A stretch of 64,000 nucleotides of DNA from Prorocentrum cordatum (GCA_963575745.1 CAUYUJ010003447.1:645728-709727), one strand, 5' to 3'. Counted from the stretch's first letter, positions 8,508 to 18,715 are shown. The notes: generated from the sequence alone by a model not told the origin. Numbers and translations are program-made.

Positions 8508-8672
8508 GCCTCCTCCTCCTCCTCCTCCTCCTCCTCCTCCTCCTCCTCCTCCCTCCTCCTCCTCCTCCTCCTCCTCCTCCCCCTCCCCCCCCCCTCCCTC
8601 CTCCTCCTCCTCCTCCTCCTCCTCCTCCTCCTCCTCCTCCTCCTCCTCCTCCTCCTCCTCCTCCTCCTCCGC
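8508..8672 (+). repeat. CTC triplet tract
   Basis: About 165 bp of CTC/CCT with a short CCCCCTCC interruption, downstream of the stop codon at 8368. Confidence 0.9.
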
Positions 8673-8821
8673 CCTGTTTTCCTGCTTTCTCCCATGACCC
8701 CTCTCATTCTTCTCGTCCGCCTCCCCCTTCCCCTCCTCGTCCCCGTCCGCCTTCTTCCCCCTCCCCTTCCACTCCTCATCTCCCCCCTTCCTTCCCCTCC
8801 TCAGTCTCCGTTGTTTCTTCC

Positions 8822-8990
8822 GGAGTGGTCGTGGAGAATATTTTCACCGGTTCTTTTCGTTCCGTTCCCCCCTCCTCCCCCGTCTGCGTTTCTGGAGTGC
8901 GGTCGTGGGGGATATTGTCACCGCTTCCTTTCGTTCCGTTCCCCCCTCCCTCCCCCGTCTGCGTTTCTGGAGTGTGGTCGTGGAGGAGAC
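8822..8990 (+). repeat. tandem repeat, about 73-bp period, 2.3 units
   Basis: GGAGTG-x-GGTCGTGG starts at 8822, 8894 and 8969. Between them CTTTTCGTTCCGTTCCCCCC and CGTCTGCGTTTCT recur. Confidence 0.85.
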
Positions 8991-9120
8991 GGCACCGCTC
9001 GTGGTGGCTGGACAAGAGGAGCCGACCAGCGGGCCGTGGCAGTGGGCAGGCAGGGCGAGAGAGCCCGCCGAACACGGAGAGCCTGCGCAGGCTGGGCCTG
9101 TTGTCCACCAGAAGTTGGAG
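8969..9120 (+). CDS. candidate exon, unknown protein
   Basis: The frame reads VVVEETAPLVVAGQEEPTSG and continues PWQWAGRAREPAEHGEPAQA to HQKLEG before the GAG tract. Balanced acidic composition. Boundaries are unclear, and a GT after GTTGGAGG could be a donor. It overlaps the third unit of the 73-bp repeat at its start. Confidence 0.33.
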
Positions 9121-9405
9121 GGTGGAGGGAGGTGGAGGACGAGGAGGAAGAGGACGAAGAGGGGGAGCAGGAGGAGGAGGAGGTGGAGGAGTAGGTGGAG
9201 GAGGAGGAGGCGGTGGAGGACGACGAAGAGGAGGACGGAGAGGAGGAGGAGGAGGAGGAGGAGGAGGAGGTGGAGGAGGACCTCCTCCCCCTCCAGCTCA
9301 TGGTGGTAGTGGTTGAAAACAGGCCCATCACGCGTAGGACACAGGAGGGAGAACCCAGCACCCTGGCGACAGCGGGCAGGGGTAGTCGAACGGAAGGGGA
9401 CCCCC
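9121..9405 (+). CDS. candidate acidic exon(s) over GAG tract
   Basis: Two acidic segments lie in one frame: VEDEEEEDEEGEQEEEEVEE, then a TAG at 9192-9194, then VEEEEAVEDDEEEDGEEEEE followed by EDLLPLQLMVVVVENRP and ITRRTQEGEPSTLATAGRGS. The TAG could be the end of an intron (GAGTAG|GTGGAG) rather than a stop. The tail after the acid run looks genuinely coding. Alternatively the whole is a GAG microsatellite with a chance tail. Confidence 0.33.
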
Positions 9406-9744
9406 AGCTCCTTTCGCCCCCCCCTTGTCACCCTCCCTTCTCCTCGTGGGGGCTGCTTGGGGCCCGCCCTCTGTCACAAGTTCACCAGAACACCACGCCG
9501 TCACTGGGCACTGAAGGGGCCCGGGGACTCCTTTTATGGACCCTCGGCCAACGCAGACGTCCATGCAGGAGGGTGCATTCGTACCTCCACCTTGTTTACA
9601 CCGAGATTCAGTCGACCAGTCAACCCATTCCTCATATTCCTCCTCCTCCTCCCCCCCCGGCCATACCGAGGAGGGGGGGACGTTGTCAGCGCACGCAGCG
9701 CCGACGCCGTCGCGCGAGGGCGAGGCCCCAGTCCCCCGGACAGC
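9406..9744. other. unassigned sequence
   Basis: No feature beyond a short CTC run at 9640-9660. Confidence 0.3.
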
Positions 9745-10055
9745 GGGCGACCAGTCGGACGCGTGCACCCTTTCGTTGGCGAGGGCTCTCGAGGAGCCTC
9801 CTGGACCACCTTGCCAAGAGATGCTTGGGCGTTGCGTAATGGAGGGGTCATAAATAGGGGGGTGGCGAGGGTGGTCCGAAAAGGTACCCAAACGGTACCT
9901 AAACGAGCCCCCTGGGGCTCTGGAGGGGCCCGAAAGGGGCACGAAAGGGGACCTTTTCTGACCCCCCCATTTGTGACCCCCCCATTAAGCCACGCCCAAG
10001 ATGCCGCGCACGAAGCCGAAACATGCGCGGGGAGAACGGCCGTCCGAGCGATGGC
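9745..10055 (+). mobile_element. TIR element family B, copy B3, split by K1
   Basis: The left part aligns with other B copies from CAGTCGGACGCGTGC to CTGGACCACC, and the right part from CGAAACATGCGCGGGGAG to CGTCCGAGCGATGGC. Between them lies element K1. Without K1 the copy would be about 135 bp, the family norm. Confidence 0.85.
9825..10000 (+). mobile_element. TIR element family K, copy K1, nested in B3
   Basis: The left arm CTTGGGCGTTGCGTAATGGA, then GGGGTCATAAATAGGGGGGT, is inverted against the right arm ACCCCCCCATTTGTGACC, then CCCCCATTAAGCCACGCCCAAG, so the TIR is about 40 bp. GATGC abuts both ends as a short TSD. A shorter related palindrome (TAATGGGGGGTGACCC / CCACCCCCCATTTGC) is at 36650-36775. 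Confidence 0.85.
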
Positions 10056-10144
10056 GAGTGGGATCTTTTTTCACCCGCCGCCCCACTGCTCGCGAGACCA
10101 GCTTCCCATGGTGGCAGCTCTCTGCCCTGGACCCGTTCTCATGA

Positions 10145-10455
10145 AGGGATCGGTTCGGTTCGGTCCGGTCCGGTTCTGCAGCCGGTTCAGTTTTGCTTGG
10201 CCGGCTCGGTTTTGACACCGGCTCGGTTTCGGCCAGTTCGGCTTGGGCCTGGCTCCGGTCCGGTTCGGTTCGGTTCGGTCCCACCGGTTCGGTCCCACCG
10301 GTTCGGTTCGGTCCCACCCTCGGTTCGGTCCCACCGGTTCGGTTCGCTTCGATTGACGGTTTGGTTCGATTCCGTCCGACCGTTCCGGTTCGGTGAAATT
10401 AGCGATCGGTCCGCTTTTGGTTCGGTTTGGACCCACCGCCTCGGTTCGGTGTGAT
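10145..10455 (+). repeat. GGTTCGGTCC minisatellite
   Basis: Imperfect 5- and 10-bp units (TTCGG, GGTTCGGTCCCACC) over about 300 bp. The minus strand gives an Asn/Arg/Thr/Pro-rich frame that is a repeat product. Confidence 0.88.
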
Positions 10456-10489
10456 TTTTTTCGGGCGCACATCTTGGGAGCTTGTTTGC

Positions 10490-10700
10490 ACTCTTTCTTG
10501 AGATTCTAGCGTTTCTCAGCGTCCGGTAATCGATGGAGTACTGCCGATACAGCCTTGTTCACGGTCGATTTGGCGTTGGCCAGCGTCGATCGATGTGCAA
10601 GAGCAGGCAAGATGGCACGAGAGCCTCATCACGAGCTCCCACCGAACAGTTTTGGGCGTCCCAACGCCCGAGAAGTTGTCCCTGGGAGCAGATATTGAAT
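10490..10700. repeat. dispersed segment P, copy 1
   Basis: The motifs AGCGTC-x-GGTAATCG, GGTAGCGC-type, CAAGATGGCA and GAGCTCC are shared in order with 30505-30665 and 37925-38090 at about 65-70% by eye. No clear terminal repeats. It may be a decayed element. Confidence 0.5.
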
Positions 10701-10730
10701 AAGAACAGAAGTTCTTCGGACCTATGACTT

Positions 10731-10861
10731 GGCATCGCTCGGGCGTATGTTTTTGCCTCTCGGAAGAGACCACCGACGAGCATCCTGCAGCATGCAGCAA
10801 CGAGCAAACAAAAACGCACGACGCCGACGCATGCACGGGGAAGGGACGCCCGAGCGAGGGC
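10731..10861 (+). mobile_element. TIR element family B, copy B4
   Basis: Ends GGCATCGCTCGGGCGTATG and GGGACGCCCGAGCGAGGGC, 131 bp. A coding-like segment begins 5 bp beyond its right end at a possible acceptor GGGCGAGAG|GTGGGC, so this copy may be (part of) an intron. Confidence 0.87.
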
Positions 10862-10866
10862 GAGAG

Positions 10867-11098
10867 GTGGGCGCCGCGCTCCCCGACGCCGTCTCCCTGG
10901 CCGACCTCCGTGTGCCCGGGCAGCGCCTGGGCGCACTCGTGGCGCACCGGGCGCACCCCTGGCCGGGCAACGCCTGGGCGCACCCCGGGCGCACCCCTGG
11001 CGCGCCCGGGCCAGCGCCCGGGCGCACCCCTGGCCGACCGCCGTCTGCCCCGGACGCCCGTCGGGCCCGCGGCAACGACCGCGAAGACGTCGCCATGG
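10867..11098 (+). CDS. candidate exon between elements B4 and A5
   Basis: The frame reads VGAALPDAVSLADLRVPGQR, LGALVAHRAHPWPGNAW, a Gly/Pro-rich repeat of CGCACCCCTGGC, then DARRARGNDREDVAM. It ends GCCATGG|GTTAAG where the donor GT is formed by the last G of the A5 TSD and the first T of A5. The same frame continues on the far side of the 2.77-kb element. Upstream boundary uncertain. Confidence 0.4.
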
Positions 11099-11184
11099 GT
11101 TAAGTCGGGCCTGTCCCTCTACAGGAGGAGCATCCAAACGTATAAAAAACGTATGGGGACGATGTTCTGATTCTTTGTATGCAG

Positions 11185-11330
11185 TTCCCAACGGGCCTGT
11201 GGTATTGGGTCCTCGTTTTGAAGAGACAGCGCCCCACGTTCCTCCTCCTCTCCTCTCCTCCTCCCTCTCCTCCTCCTCCTCCCTCCTCCCCTCCATGCCT
11301 GTTCTCTTCACATGCCCATCCAATTTCGGC
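11185..11330 (+). repeat. header and CTC tract of cassette 1 in A5
   Basis: GGTCCTCGTTTTGAAGAGAC and GTTCCTCCTCCTC are repeated at 12428-12475 (cassette 2) and, inverted, at 17615-17680. The CTC tract then leads to CATGCCCATCCAATTTCGGC at the start of the satellite. Confidence 0.85.
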
Positions 11331-12290
11331 TCACCCCTCACACGTTTCGTGGCCCCATGGGGAGCTCCACCTAAGGCCCATATGAGAAAGTTCGCATGGC
11401 ACCGCCGCCCCATTCGGCACACCCCTCCCACGCTTCGTGGTCCCAAAGGAGCCCCACCTGAAGCACCATCGCACGGCAGCGCCGGCCCATTTCGGCGCAC
11501 CCCTCACACGTTTCGTGGCACCATATGGAGCTCCACCTAAGGCCCCAGTGGAAGATTCGCATGGCACCGCTGGTTCATTTCGGCACACCCCTCACACGTT
11601 TCGTGGACCCATAGGGAGCCCCACCTAAAGCACCAGTGGGAAAGTTCGCATGGCACCGCCACCCCATTCTGACACCCCTCACACGTTTCGTGTCCCCGCA
11701 GGGAGCTCCGCCGAAGGCCCCAGTGGGAAAGTTCGCATGGCACCGCCGCCCCATTTCGGCACACCCCTCACACGTTTCGTGGCCCCATATGGAGCTCCAC
11801 CTGAGGCCCCAGTGGAAGATTCGCATGGCACCGCTGGTTCATTTCGGCACACCCCTCACACGTTTCGTGGACCCATAGGGAGCCCCACCTAAAGCACCAG
11901 TGGGAAAGTTCGCATGACACCGCCACCCCAGTCTGACACCCCTCACACGTTTCGTGTCCCCGTAGGGAGCTCCGCCGAAAGCCCCAGCGGGAAAGTTCGC
12001 ATGGCACCGCCGCCCCATTTCGGCACACCCTCACACGCTTCGTGGCCCCATAGGGAGCTCCGCCGAAGGACCCAGTGGGAAAGTTCGCTTGGCACTGCCG
12101 CCTCATTTTGGCACACCTCTCACAAGCTTCGTGGCCCCATAGGGAGCTCCGCCGAAGGCCCCTGTGGGCAAGTTTGCACGGCACCGCCGCTCCATTTCGG
12201 CATACCCCTCACACGTTTCATGGTTCCGTGGCACTGCCACCCCATTTCGGCACACCCTTCACACGTTTCGTGGTCCCATAGAGGAGTTCT
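11330..12290 (+). repeat. 88-bp satellite, block S1
   Basis: CACACGTTTCGTGG recurs at 11339, 11507, 11593, 11680, 11769, 11857 and 11944 (one diverged unit at 11429), mostly 87-89 bp apart. Each unit also holds AGGGAGCTCC, CCCAGTGGGAAAGTTCGCAT and GGCACCGCC. The period is not a multiple of three, so the long open frames through it do not encode a protein repeat. Confidence 0.93.
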
Positions 12291-12417
12291 ACGCTACTCG
12301 GAGTTTCCGCGACCCCCTCTTTCGTCTCATCTCCCTCGCGGCACTCGCAGCTGCATATGGTTGGTCTTTCATCAGGCTAATTTTGAACATGTCTTGGCTA
12401 TCTTTAATTCCCAACCA

Positions 12418-12640
12418 TCCTGTGGTGTTGGGTCCTCGTTTTGAAGAGACAGCGCCCCGCGTTCCTCCTCCTCTCCTCATCTCTCCTCCTCCTCCTGCTC
12501 CTCCTCCTCCTCCTCCTCTTCCTCCTCCTCCTCCTCCTCCTCCTCCTCCTCCTCCTCCTCCTCCTCCTCCTCCTCCCCCTCCCCCTCCCCCTCCTCCTCC
12601 CTCCTCCCCTCCATGCCTCTGCTCTTCACATGCCCATCCA
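12418..12640 (+). repeat. header and CTC tract of cassette 2 in A5
   Basis: Starts CCATCCTGTGGTGTTGGGTC, then the shared header and about 120 bp of CTC. A tail segment shared with the end of cassette 2 (CTACTCGGAGTTT...CGCGGCACTCGCAGCTG) lies just upstream at 12293-12352, so the cassettes are tandem. Confidence 0.85.
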
Positions 12641-13735
12641 ATTTCGGCTCACCACTCACAAGTTTCGTGGCCCCATAGGGAGCTCCACCTAAGGCCCATA
12701 TGGGAAAGCTCGCATGACACCGCCGTCCCACTTCGGCACACCCCTCACACGAGTCGTGGTCCATTTGGGAGCCCCACCTAAGGCCGCAGTGGGAAAGTTC
12801 GCATGGCACCGCCGCCCCATTTCGGCACAGCACTCACACGTTTCGTGGTCTCATAGGGAGCTCCACCTAAGGCCCCGTTGGGAAAGTTCGCATGGCACCG
12901 CCGACCTATTTCGGCACAACCCTCGCTCTTTTCGTAGCCCCGTAGGGAGCTCCGCCGAAGGCCCTCGTGGGAAAGTTCGTATGGCACTTCCGCCCCATGT
13001 CGGCACACCCCTCACACGCTTCGTGGCTCCATAGGGAGCTCCACCGAAGGCCCCAGTGCGAAAGTTCGCATGGCACCGCCGCCCTATTTCGACACACCCC
13101 TCAAACATTCCGTGGCCCCATATGGAGCTCCACCTAAAGCCCCAGCGGGAAAGTTCGCATGGCACCGCCGCCCATATCGGCACACCCCTCACACGTTTCG
13201 TGGCACCATATGGAGCTCCACCTGAGGCCCCAGTGGGAAGATTCGCATGGCACCGCCGGCTCATTTCGGCAGGTCGCATGGCACCGCCGGCTCATTTCGG
13301 CACGCCACTCACACGTTTCGTGGCCCCATAGGGAGCTCCGCCGAAGGCCCCATTTGGAAAGTTCGCTTGGCACCGCCGCCCCACTTTGGCACACCGCTCA
13401 CAAGCTTCGTGGCCCCATAGGGAGCTCCGCCGAAGGCCCCTGTGGGCAAGTTCGCATGGCTCCGCCGTCCCATTTCGGCACACCCCTCACACGTTTCATG
13501 GTTCCGTGGCACTGCCGCCCAATTTCGGCACACCCTTCACACGTTTCGTGGCCCCATAGGGAGCTCCACCTAAGGCCCCTGTGAGAAGATTCGCATGGCA
13601 CCGCCGGCTCATTTCGGCACACCCCTCACACGTTTCGTGGCCCCACAGGGAGCTCCGCCGAAGGACCCAACGGCGACGTTCGCCCGCGTTCGGCACACCC
13701 TTCTTACTTTTCGTGCACGGCAGAAGGCTATCCCG
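12640..13735 (+). repeat. 88-bp satellite, block S2, with tail to 13830
   Basis: About twelve imperfect units of the same 88-bp repeat. The tail GCTACTCGGAGTTTGCGCC ... GGCACTCGCAGCTGCACATG (13738-13810) precedes the right A terminus. Confidence 0.92.
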
Positions 13736-13874
13736 CGCGCGCTACTCGGAGTTTGCGCCCCCCCCTCCTTCGTCTCATCTCCCTCGCGGCACTCGCAGCT
13801 GCACATGGTTGGGTCCTTCGTCAGGCTAAGGTTTCGCCAACAATCCGCCTGTAGGGGGACATGCCTGACCTAAG

Positions 13875-14041
13875 CCATGGGGGGGCAACGGGCCCTGCGG
13901 CTTTTCGCCTTGCTTTGGCTTCTCCGGGCCCTCCACGGGCCCCGCGACGTGTTGCGAAAACGGCTCAGGATGGAAGGTCTGGTCCTCGGGGATGGCGCCG
14001 GGGTCTCCAGGACCCGCTTCCCGCGGGACCCTTGCCTCTAG
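13875..14041 (+). CDS. candidate exon after A5 (continues 10867-11098)
   Basis: After CCTGACCTAAG| the frame from the upstream exon reads AMGGQRALRLFALLWLLRAL, then HGPRDVLRKRLRMEGLVLGD to a TAG. Read from its own ATG at 13877 it would be a 54-residue protein with a hydrophobic N-terminal helix like a signal sequence. Joined with the upstream exon the TSD gives Ala-Met twice. No family recognised. Confidence 0.4.
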
Positions 14042-14067
14042 GCCTCCCAGACGGGGTCCGACTAGTT

Positions 14068-14237
14068 GGGGTCGGAGGATCGCGCCGCATCGCCGATGCA
14101 TCGACGATGCGGCTCGATGCGGAGCCTGGCTTGCTTCACGCCGAAGTCGCCGATGCATCGCCAGCGTCGCTGGTGCATCGCCGATGCATCGCCGATGCAT
14201 CGGCGATGCATTGGCGATGCGGTGCGATCTTCCGACC
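14068..14237 (+). mobile_element. TIR element family F, copy F1
   Basis: The left arm GGTCGGAGGATCGCGCCGCA is inverted against GCGGTGCGATCTTCCGACC. The interior is packed with CGATGCATCG palindromes. Copies F2 and F3 share the arms. Confidence 0.78.
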
Positions 14238-14317
14238 AGAGCGCTCCCAGAGGAGCCTCCCCGAACGCTCCGGGAAGGCCGCGGCGCCCGATGCAGCCCG
14301 CAGAGCCGCCCGACATC

Positions 14318-14640
14318 CGAGATCCCCGACGTATCCCGATGTGACTTGGTCCACGTCTTGCCTCCGTTTTGAGAGGGCCAGCGACGGTATGATTACGTCG
14401 AGCCTGTCCCTTTGGAGGAATCTTCAAAATATTAAAAACATTGTCTGGGGACGATTTCTCTATTATGTTTTGTTTTTGTTGTATTTGTGGCATGTTTGGA
14501 CCATCTTTTATTCTTCGTCCAAGATCCGCCTGTAAGGAGACACGCCCGACCTCACCCGATCTCTGAGATTCCCGATTTATCCCGGTGCGACTTGGTCCAC
14601 GTCCTGCCTCCAATTTGAAGGGGCCAGCGGCGGCATGATA
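14318..14640 (+). repeat. 75-bp direct repeat flanking A7
   Basis: GACTTGGTCCACGTC-TGCCTCC...GGGCCAGCG-CGG-ATGAT occurs at 14342-14394 and again at 14589-14640. The first unit ends at A7, the second at C1, both after ATGAT. Confidence 0.8.
14393..14554 (+). mobile_element. TIR element family A, copy A7 (diverged)
   Basis: Ends TTACGTCGAGCCTGTCCC and GGAGACACGCCCGACCTCA with the usual interior (GTCTGGGGACGAT, TTCGTCCAAGATCCGCC). The TSD is not clear. Confidence 0.8.
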
Positions 14641-14818
14641 CAGTTGGGGCGCTGAAGAAGGAACCTTTTTCGTTGGGGAGGGACTCCGTGGCCCCTGATT
14701 GTTTTACAATTTGCCTCGGGTGCTCCTGAGGTCTACCATGGGAAGTCGACGTTCAATTCATGGGAAGACGAGGCCTCGTTCCTTATCTAGGGTTCCGCAG
14801 TTCAGCGCCCCGACGGCA
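14639..14818 (+). mobile_element. TIR element family C, copy C1
   Basis: TACAGTTGGGGCGCTGAAGA at the left and TTCAGCGCCCCGACGGCA at the right. Interior shared with C2 (GGAACC-TTTTCGTTGGG, GATTGTTTTACA, CTCGTTCCTTAT). TA next to the ends suggests a Tc1/mariner or Stowaway-like target. Confidence 0.85.
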
Positions 14819-15229
14819 GGGCGCGGCGCGGGCACCCGCCGCGCAGGCGGCGCGTGGATGGTGGTCGTGGCCGCCTCGCCCGAGGAGCCGCGCGATCAGG
14901 CCGTGCGCGAGGCGGAGCTGCAGGCTCGCCAGCCCCTCCTTCTGCGCACTGCTCCGCCTCCTATTTCCCCCTCCGTGTTGCCCCTTCTCGCACCAGGTAT
15001 CGATGGACGTCCTGGGGCCTCCGGGTTGGGTTTCTTGTGGACGTGTTCCTGCGGTCCTCCTCCTCTTCCTCCTCCTCCATCTGCAATTTCTCAATATGAA
15101 TACTACTCTCCCTCTTCCCCTGATGGCGTGCTGGGAGTAGCCGACCCCCCCCCGCGTATTGTTTTTTACACAGGATTCCCGGGAGTTGGGTTTTCGCCTG
15201 CGTTTTTTTTTTCAAATGTTGCTCTCGCT
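14819..15229. other. unassigned sequence
   Basis: GC-rich with open frames on both strands. It contains the second copy of the 40-bp segment seen at 4353-4394. No supported exon. Confidence 0.3.
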
Positions 15230-15360
15230 GAGGCGCCGGCGTCATTTCTGCTCCCGAATCGTTCCGAATCGTGCTCCCGCTGCAGCGTGGGCCTCATTTT
15301 CGGATCGGTGTTTTGCCTCCGTCGTTCAGGATGGCGTTCTCGCCCCAGCGCGGGCCTCTT
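15230..15360 (-). repeat. dispersed segment Q, two 60-bp units
   Basis: CTCCCGCTGCAGCGTGGGCC and CTCGCCCCAGCGCGGGCC mark two units. The same segment, inverted, is at 40455-40560, and related pieces occur at 6980-7150, 16440-16500 and 17700-17750. Confidence 0.65.
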
Positions 15361-15419
15361 TCTCGCGCGCCCATCCGCCCGCCACCACCGCGCCGCACCA
15401 CGCCCCGCCCCGCCGCACG

Positions 15420-15900
<481 letters not shown>

Positions 15901-16004
15901 AGCCACAGATCCGCTACGACACGCGTCCGCGGATAGAGAAAATCAGCGCCGTGGTAAGGGATGGGAGGGAGGGGTAGCATGTCAGATGTTGACGCGAGCG
16001 CACC

Positions 16005-16315
16005 TAACTTGCCTCCTCCCCCTCCCCCTCCACCTCCTCCTCCTCCTCCTTCTCCTCCATCTCCTCCTCCCCCTCCCTTTCCTCCCCCTCCTCCTCGGGT
16101 CGCCTACGGTCCTGGGGGAAACCGTCCACCCCGGCCTTCCGGTTTGGTTTGCCCTTTTCGCGAGCCTGGAGATCCGACCTCCTCCTCCCCTTCCTCCTCC
16201 TCTTCCTCCTTCTCTCCCCCTCCACTCCCCCTCCTCCTCCTCCTCCTCCTCCTCCTCCTCCTCCTCCTCCTCCTCCTCCTCCTCCCCCTCCTCCCCCTCC
16301 TCCTCCTCCCCCTCA
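16005..16315 (+). repeat. two CTC tracts
   Basis: 16005-16106 and 16180-16315, separated by GC-rich sequence. No exon-like segment follows directly. Confidence 0.9.
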
Positions 16316-16589
16316 TAAAGAACTCCTTCATGTCGCGTCACGAGGCCAGTCGAAAGGGCGAGCCGGACTTTTCGCCTGAGACTTTTTCACCTTTCATGAC
16401 CCTGAATCTCAGAAATTGGCAGCCGCCTCACAATTCAGGGCGCGTACTTGTCAGAATGTGGCTCTCGCCGCAGCGCCGCGCACATTCGTTGAACAGCATC
16501 CCGTCGAATGACTCAAGCATAATTTATGCATGTATGAATACCGCCGTTGTGAGAATTGCCTTCAGTGGAGCTAGCTCTCCATGGGCACA

Positions 16590-17680
16590 CAGGGCGCGAA
16601 GGGTGCGCCGCAATTGGACGGGGCCGCCAAGCGGGCTGCTGCTGAGGCCGTCGGAGAAGCTCCCCATGGGGCCACGAAACATGTGCGGGGTGTACCAAAG
16701 TGGAGGGGGGCGGCATGCGATTCATGCCGCTGTGGCCTGAAATGAAGCTCCCTGTGGGGCCGCGGAACGTGTTAGGGGTGTGCCAAAGTAGGGGGCGGCA
16801 TGCGAACCATGCCACTGAGGCCTCAGTGGAGCTCCCTATGGGGCCACGACGAGTGTGAGTCACTGGAGCCTTCGGGGAGCTCCCTATGTAGCCATGAAAC
16901 GTGTGAAAGGTGTGCCACACTGGGGCGGGCGGCATGCGAACCATGCCACTGGGGCCTTCGGTGGAGCCCCCTGTGGGACCACGAAACGTGCGCGGGGTGT
17001 GCCAAAGTGGACGAGGGGGCGGCATGCGAACCATGCCGATGGGGCCTTTGGTGGAGCCCCCCGTGCGGCTGCAAAACGTGTGAGGGTTGTGTCAAAGTGG
17101 AGGGGGAGCGGCATGCGAACCATGCAATTTGGGCCTTCGGTGGAGCTCCTTATGGGACCACGAAACGTGTAAGGGGTGTGCTAAAATGGATGCTGGCGGC
17201 ATGCGGATCATGCCACTGGGGCTTTCGGTGGAGCTGCCACGAAACGCGTGAGGGGTGTGCCAAAGTTGACGGGGGGGCGGTATGCGAACCATGGCACGGG
17301 GGCCTTCGGTGGAGCTCCCTATGGGACCACGGAGCGTGTGAGGGGTGTGCCAAAGTGGACGGGGGGCGGCGTGCGAACCATGCCACTGGGGCTGGGCCAC
17401 GAAACGTGTGAGGGGTGTGCCAGAGTGGAGGGGGCGGCATGCAATTCATGCCGCTGTGGCCTTAAGTGAAGCTCCCTGTGGGGCCACGAAGCGTGTGAGG
17501 GGTGTGCCGGAGTGAAGGGGGGCGACGGGAGGAGGGAGGAGCGGGAGGAGGAGGAGGAGGAGGAGGAGGAGGAGGAGAGGAGAGGAGAGGAGAGGATAGG
17601 AGAGGGGAGGAAAAGATGAGGATGCGGGCCACCGTCTCTTCAAACATGATGGTTGGGAAGCAATGCCAGTGTTTCATTGG
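16590..17680 (-). repeat. 88-bp satellite, block S3, inverted, with CTC tract and header
   Basis: On the minus strand the order is header (AACCATCATGTTTGAAGAGA at 17660-17615), CTC tract (17610-17520) and then about ten satellite units down to 16590. The plus strand reads CACGAAACGTGTGAGGGGTG repeatedly. The order is identical to the cassettes in A5. No family A terminal pair was found around this block. Confidence 0.9.
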
Positions 17681-17689
17681 TTGAGCGCG

Positions 17690-18060
17690 GCTTCTTTTCA
17701 AAATGAGGGTCTTGCTTTAGCGCCGCGCGCATTCGTCTTCAACAGTTGCTCGGGCTTCACGGGTGCCCATGTTCAACGTACCAGAAACGGTTTCTTTGGA
17801 AGGCCTCAGGATGTTGAGGGCACCGCCATTACGTCGGTTCGCAGCATTGACTTCCCAGGAATGGTTTTCTGGTACGGTTCAGGATCGTCAAAACGGAACA
17901 GTCATGTTGATCCGTGTCCCGAGAATTCTGTGTTGGCACGTTTCAGGGTCTTCAAACTGTTGTCTCCCAACGAGGCAGTTCTCTCGGTGGAGGTGAACCC
18001 TTGTAGGGTCCTATGAAGAAGGAGCTTTGAGAGAGGGTGTATCCCAACATTGTTGAGGAG
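17690..18060. other. degenerate repeat-like sequence
   Basis: Recurring TTCAGGRTGTT/TTCAGGATCGT and GCGCGCATTCGTCTTCAAC motifs suggest a decayed 55-bp repeat. No gene. Confidence 0.35.
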
Positions 18061-18069
18061 TCTTGGGCT

Positions 18070-18690
18070 TACACTGGTCCTCCTCCTACTCCTCCTCCTA
18101 CTCCTCCTCAGCACCCTTCCATCATCGTGGGCCCCGTCAACTTAGGAAAACCCATCACATTTTCTGGGCCCCATAGGGAGCTCCACCGAAGGCCCCAGTT
18201 ACAGGCTTTGCATGCGGGCATCAAGCCCGTTTCGGCATACCCTTCATACGTTCCGTGGTCCCATAGGGAGCTCAACCCAAGGCCGCCGAGGCAGGGTTCG
18301 CACGTGGGCGTCACACGAGTTTCGGTACACCGCTCGCACGTTTGGTGGCCCCATGGGAGCCGCACCCAAGTCCAGTGGACGGCCGATTCGGCCCCCCCCC
18401 TTCACGTTCCGTGGACCCCAAAGGGGGGTCTACCGAACGATCCAGTGGCAGGGTTCGCACGGCGCCGCCGCCCAATTTTGTCACACCCCTCCTTAGACGC
18501 TTCTTGGCCCCACAGGCAGCTCCACGCCCCAGCTGCAGCGCCCACATGGCGGCATCGTCCCAGTTTGGCGCACCCATCACACGTTTCATGATGGCACCAC
18601 AGAAACGTCCGCCAGCGGCGACAGCGCCAGCGCCCGCAAGACGGCACCGCCCGATTTTGACGCACCCTTTCGCACGCTTGTGGCCCCACA
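18070..18690 (+). repeat. 88-bp satellite, block S4, diverged, with CTC lead
   Basis: CTCCTCCTACTCCTCCTC (18075-18110) precedes six strongly diverged units (GGCCCCATAGGGAGCTCC, CACACGTTTCATGATGG). Confidence 0.8.
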
Positions 18691-18715
18691 GGGAGCTCCT
18701 TCTCTTCAAGGGAGG

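Larger units (their letters stand above)
11100..13873 (+). mobile_element. family A element A5, 2.77 kb, carrying two satellite arrays
   Basis: The left end TTAAGTCGGGCCTGTCCC (11100) and right end GGGGGACATGCCTGACCTAA (13873) are a family A terminal pair, with the exact 8-bp TSD GCCATGGG at 11092-11099 and 13874-13881. Normal A copies are about 160 bp. This one keeps about 80 bp of left A sequence and 40 bp of right A sequence and contains two cassettes of header, CTC tract, 88-bp satellite and tail. No transposase frame is seen inside. The G...G TSD also forms GT and AG at the element borders. Confidence 0.88.

Noticed and set aside
10145-10455. Asn/Arg/Thr-rich minus-strand frames
   Set aside because: Translation of the GGTTCGGTCC minisatellite.
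11330-13735. Overlapping 60-200-codon frames in the satellite
   Set aside because: The period is 88 bp, not a multiple of three, so the products shift frame each unit. No consistent protein repeat.
11330-13735. CRISPR-like array
   Set aside because: Repeats are contiguous, 88 bp and diverged, with no unique spacers and no cas genes. The genome is eukaryotic.
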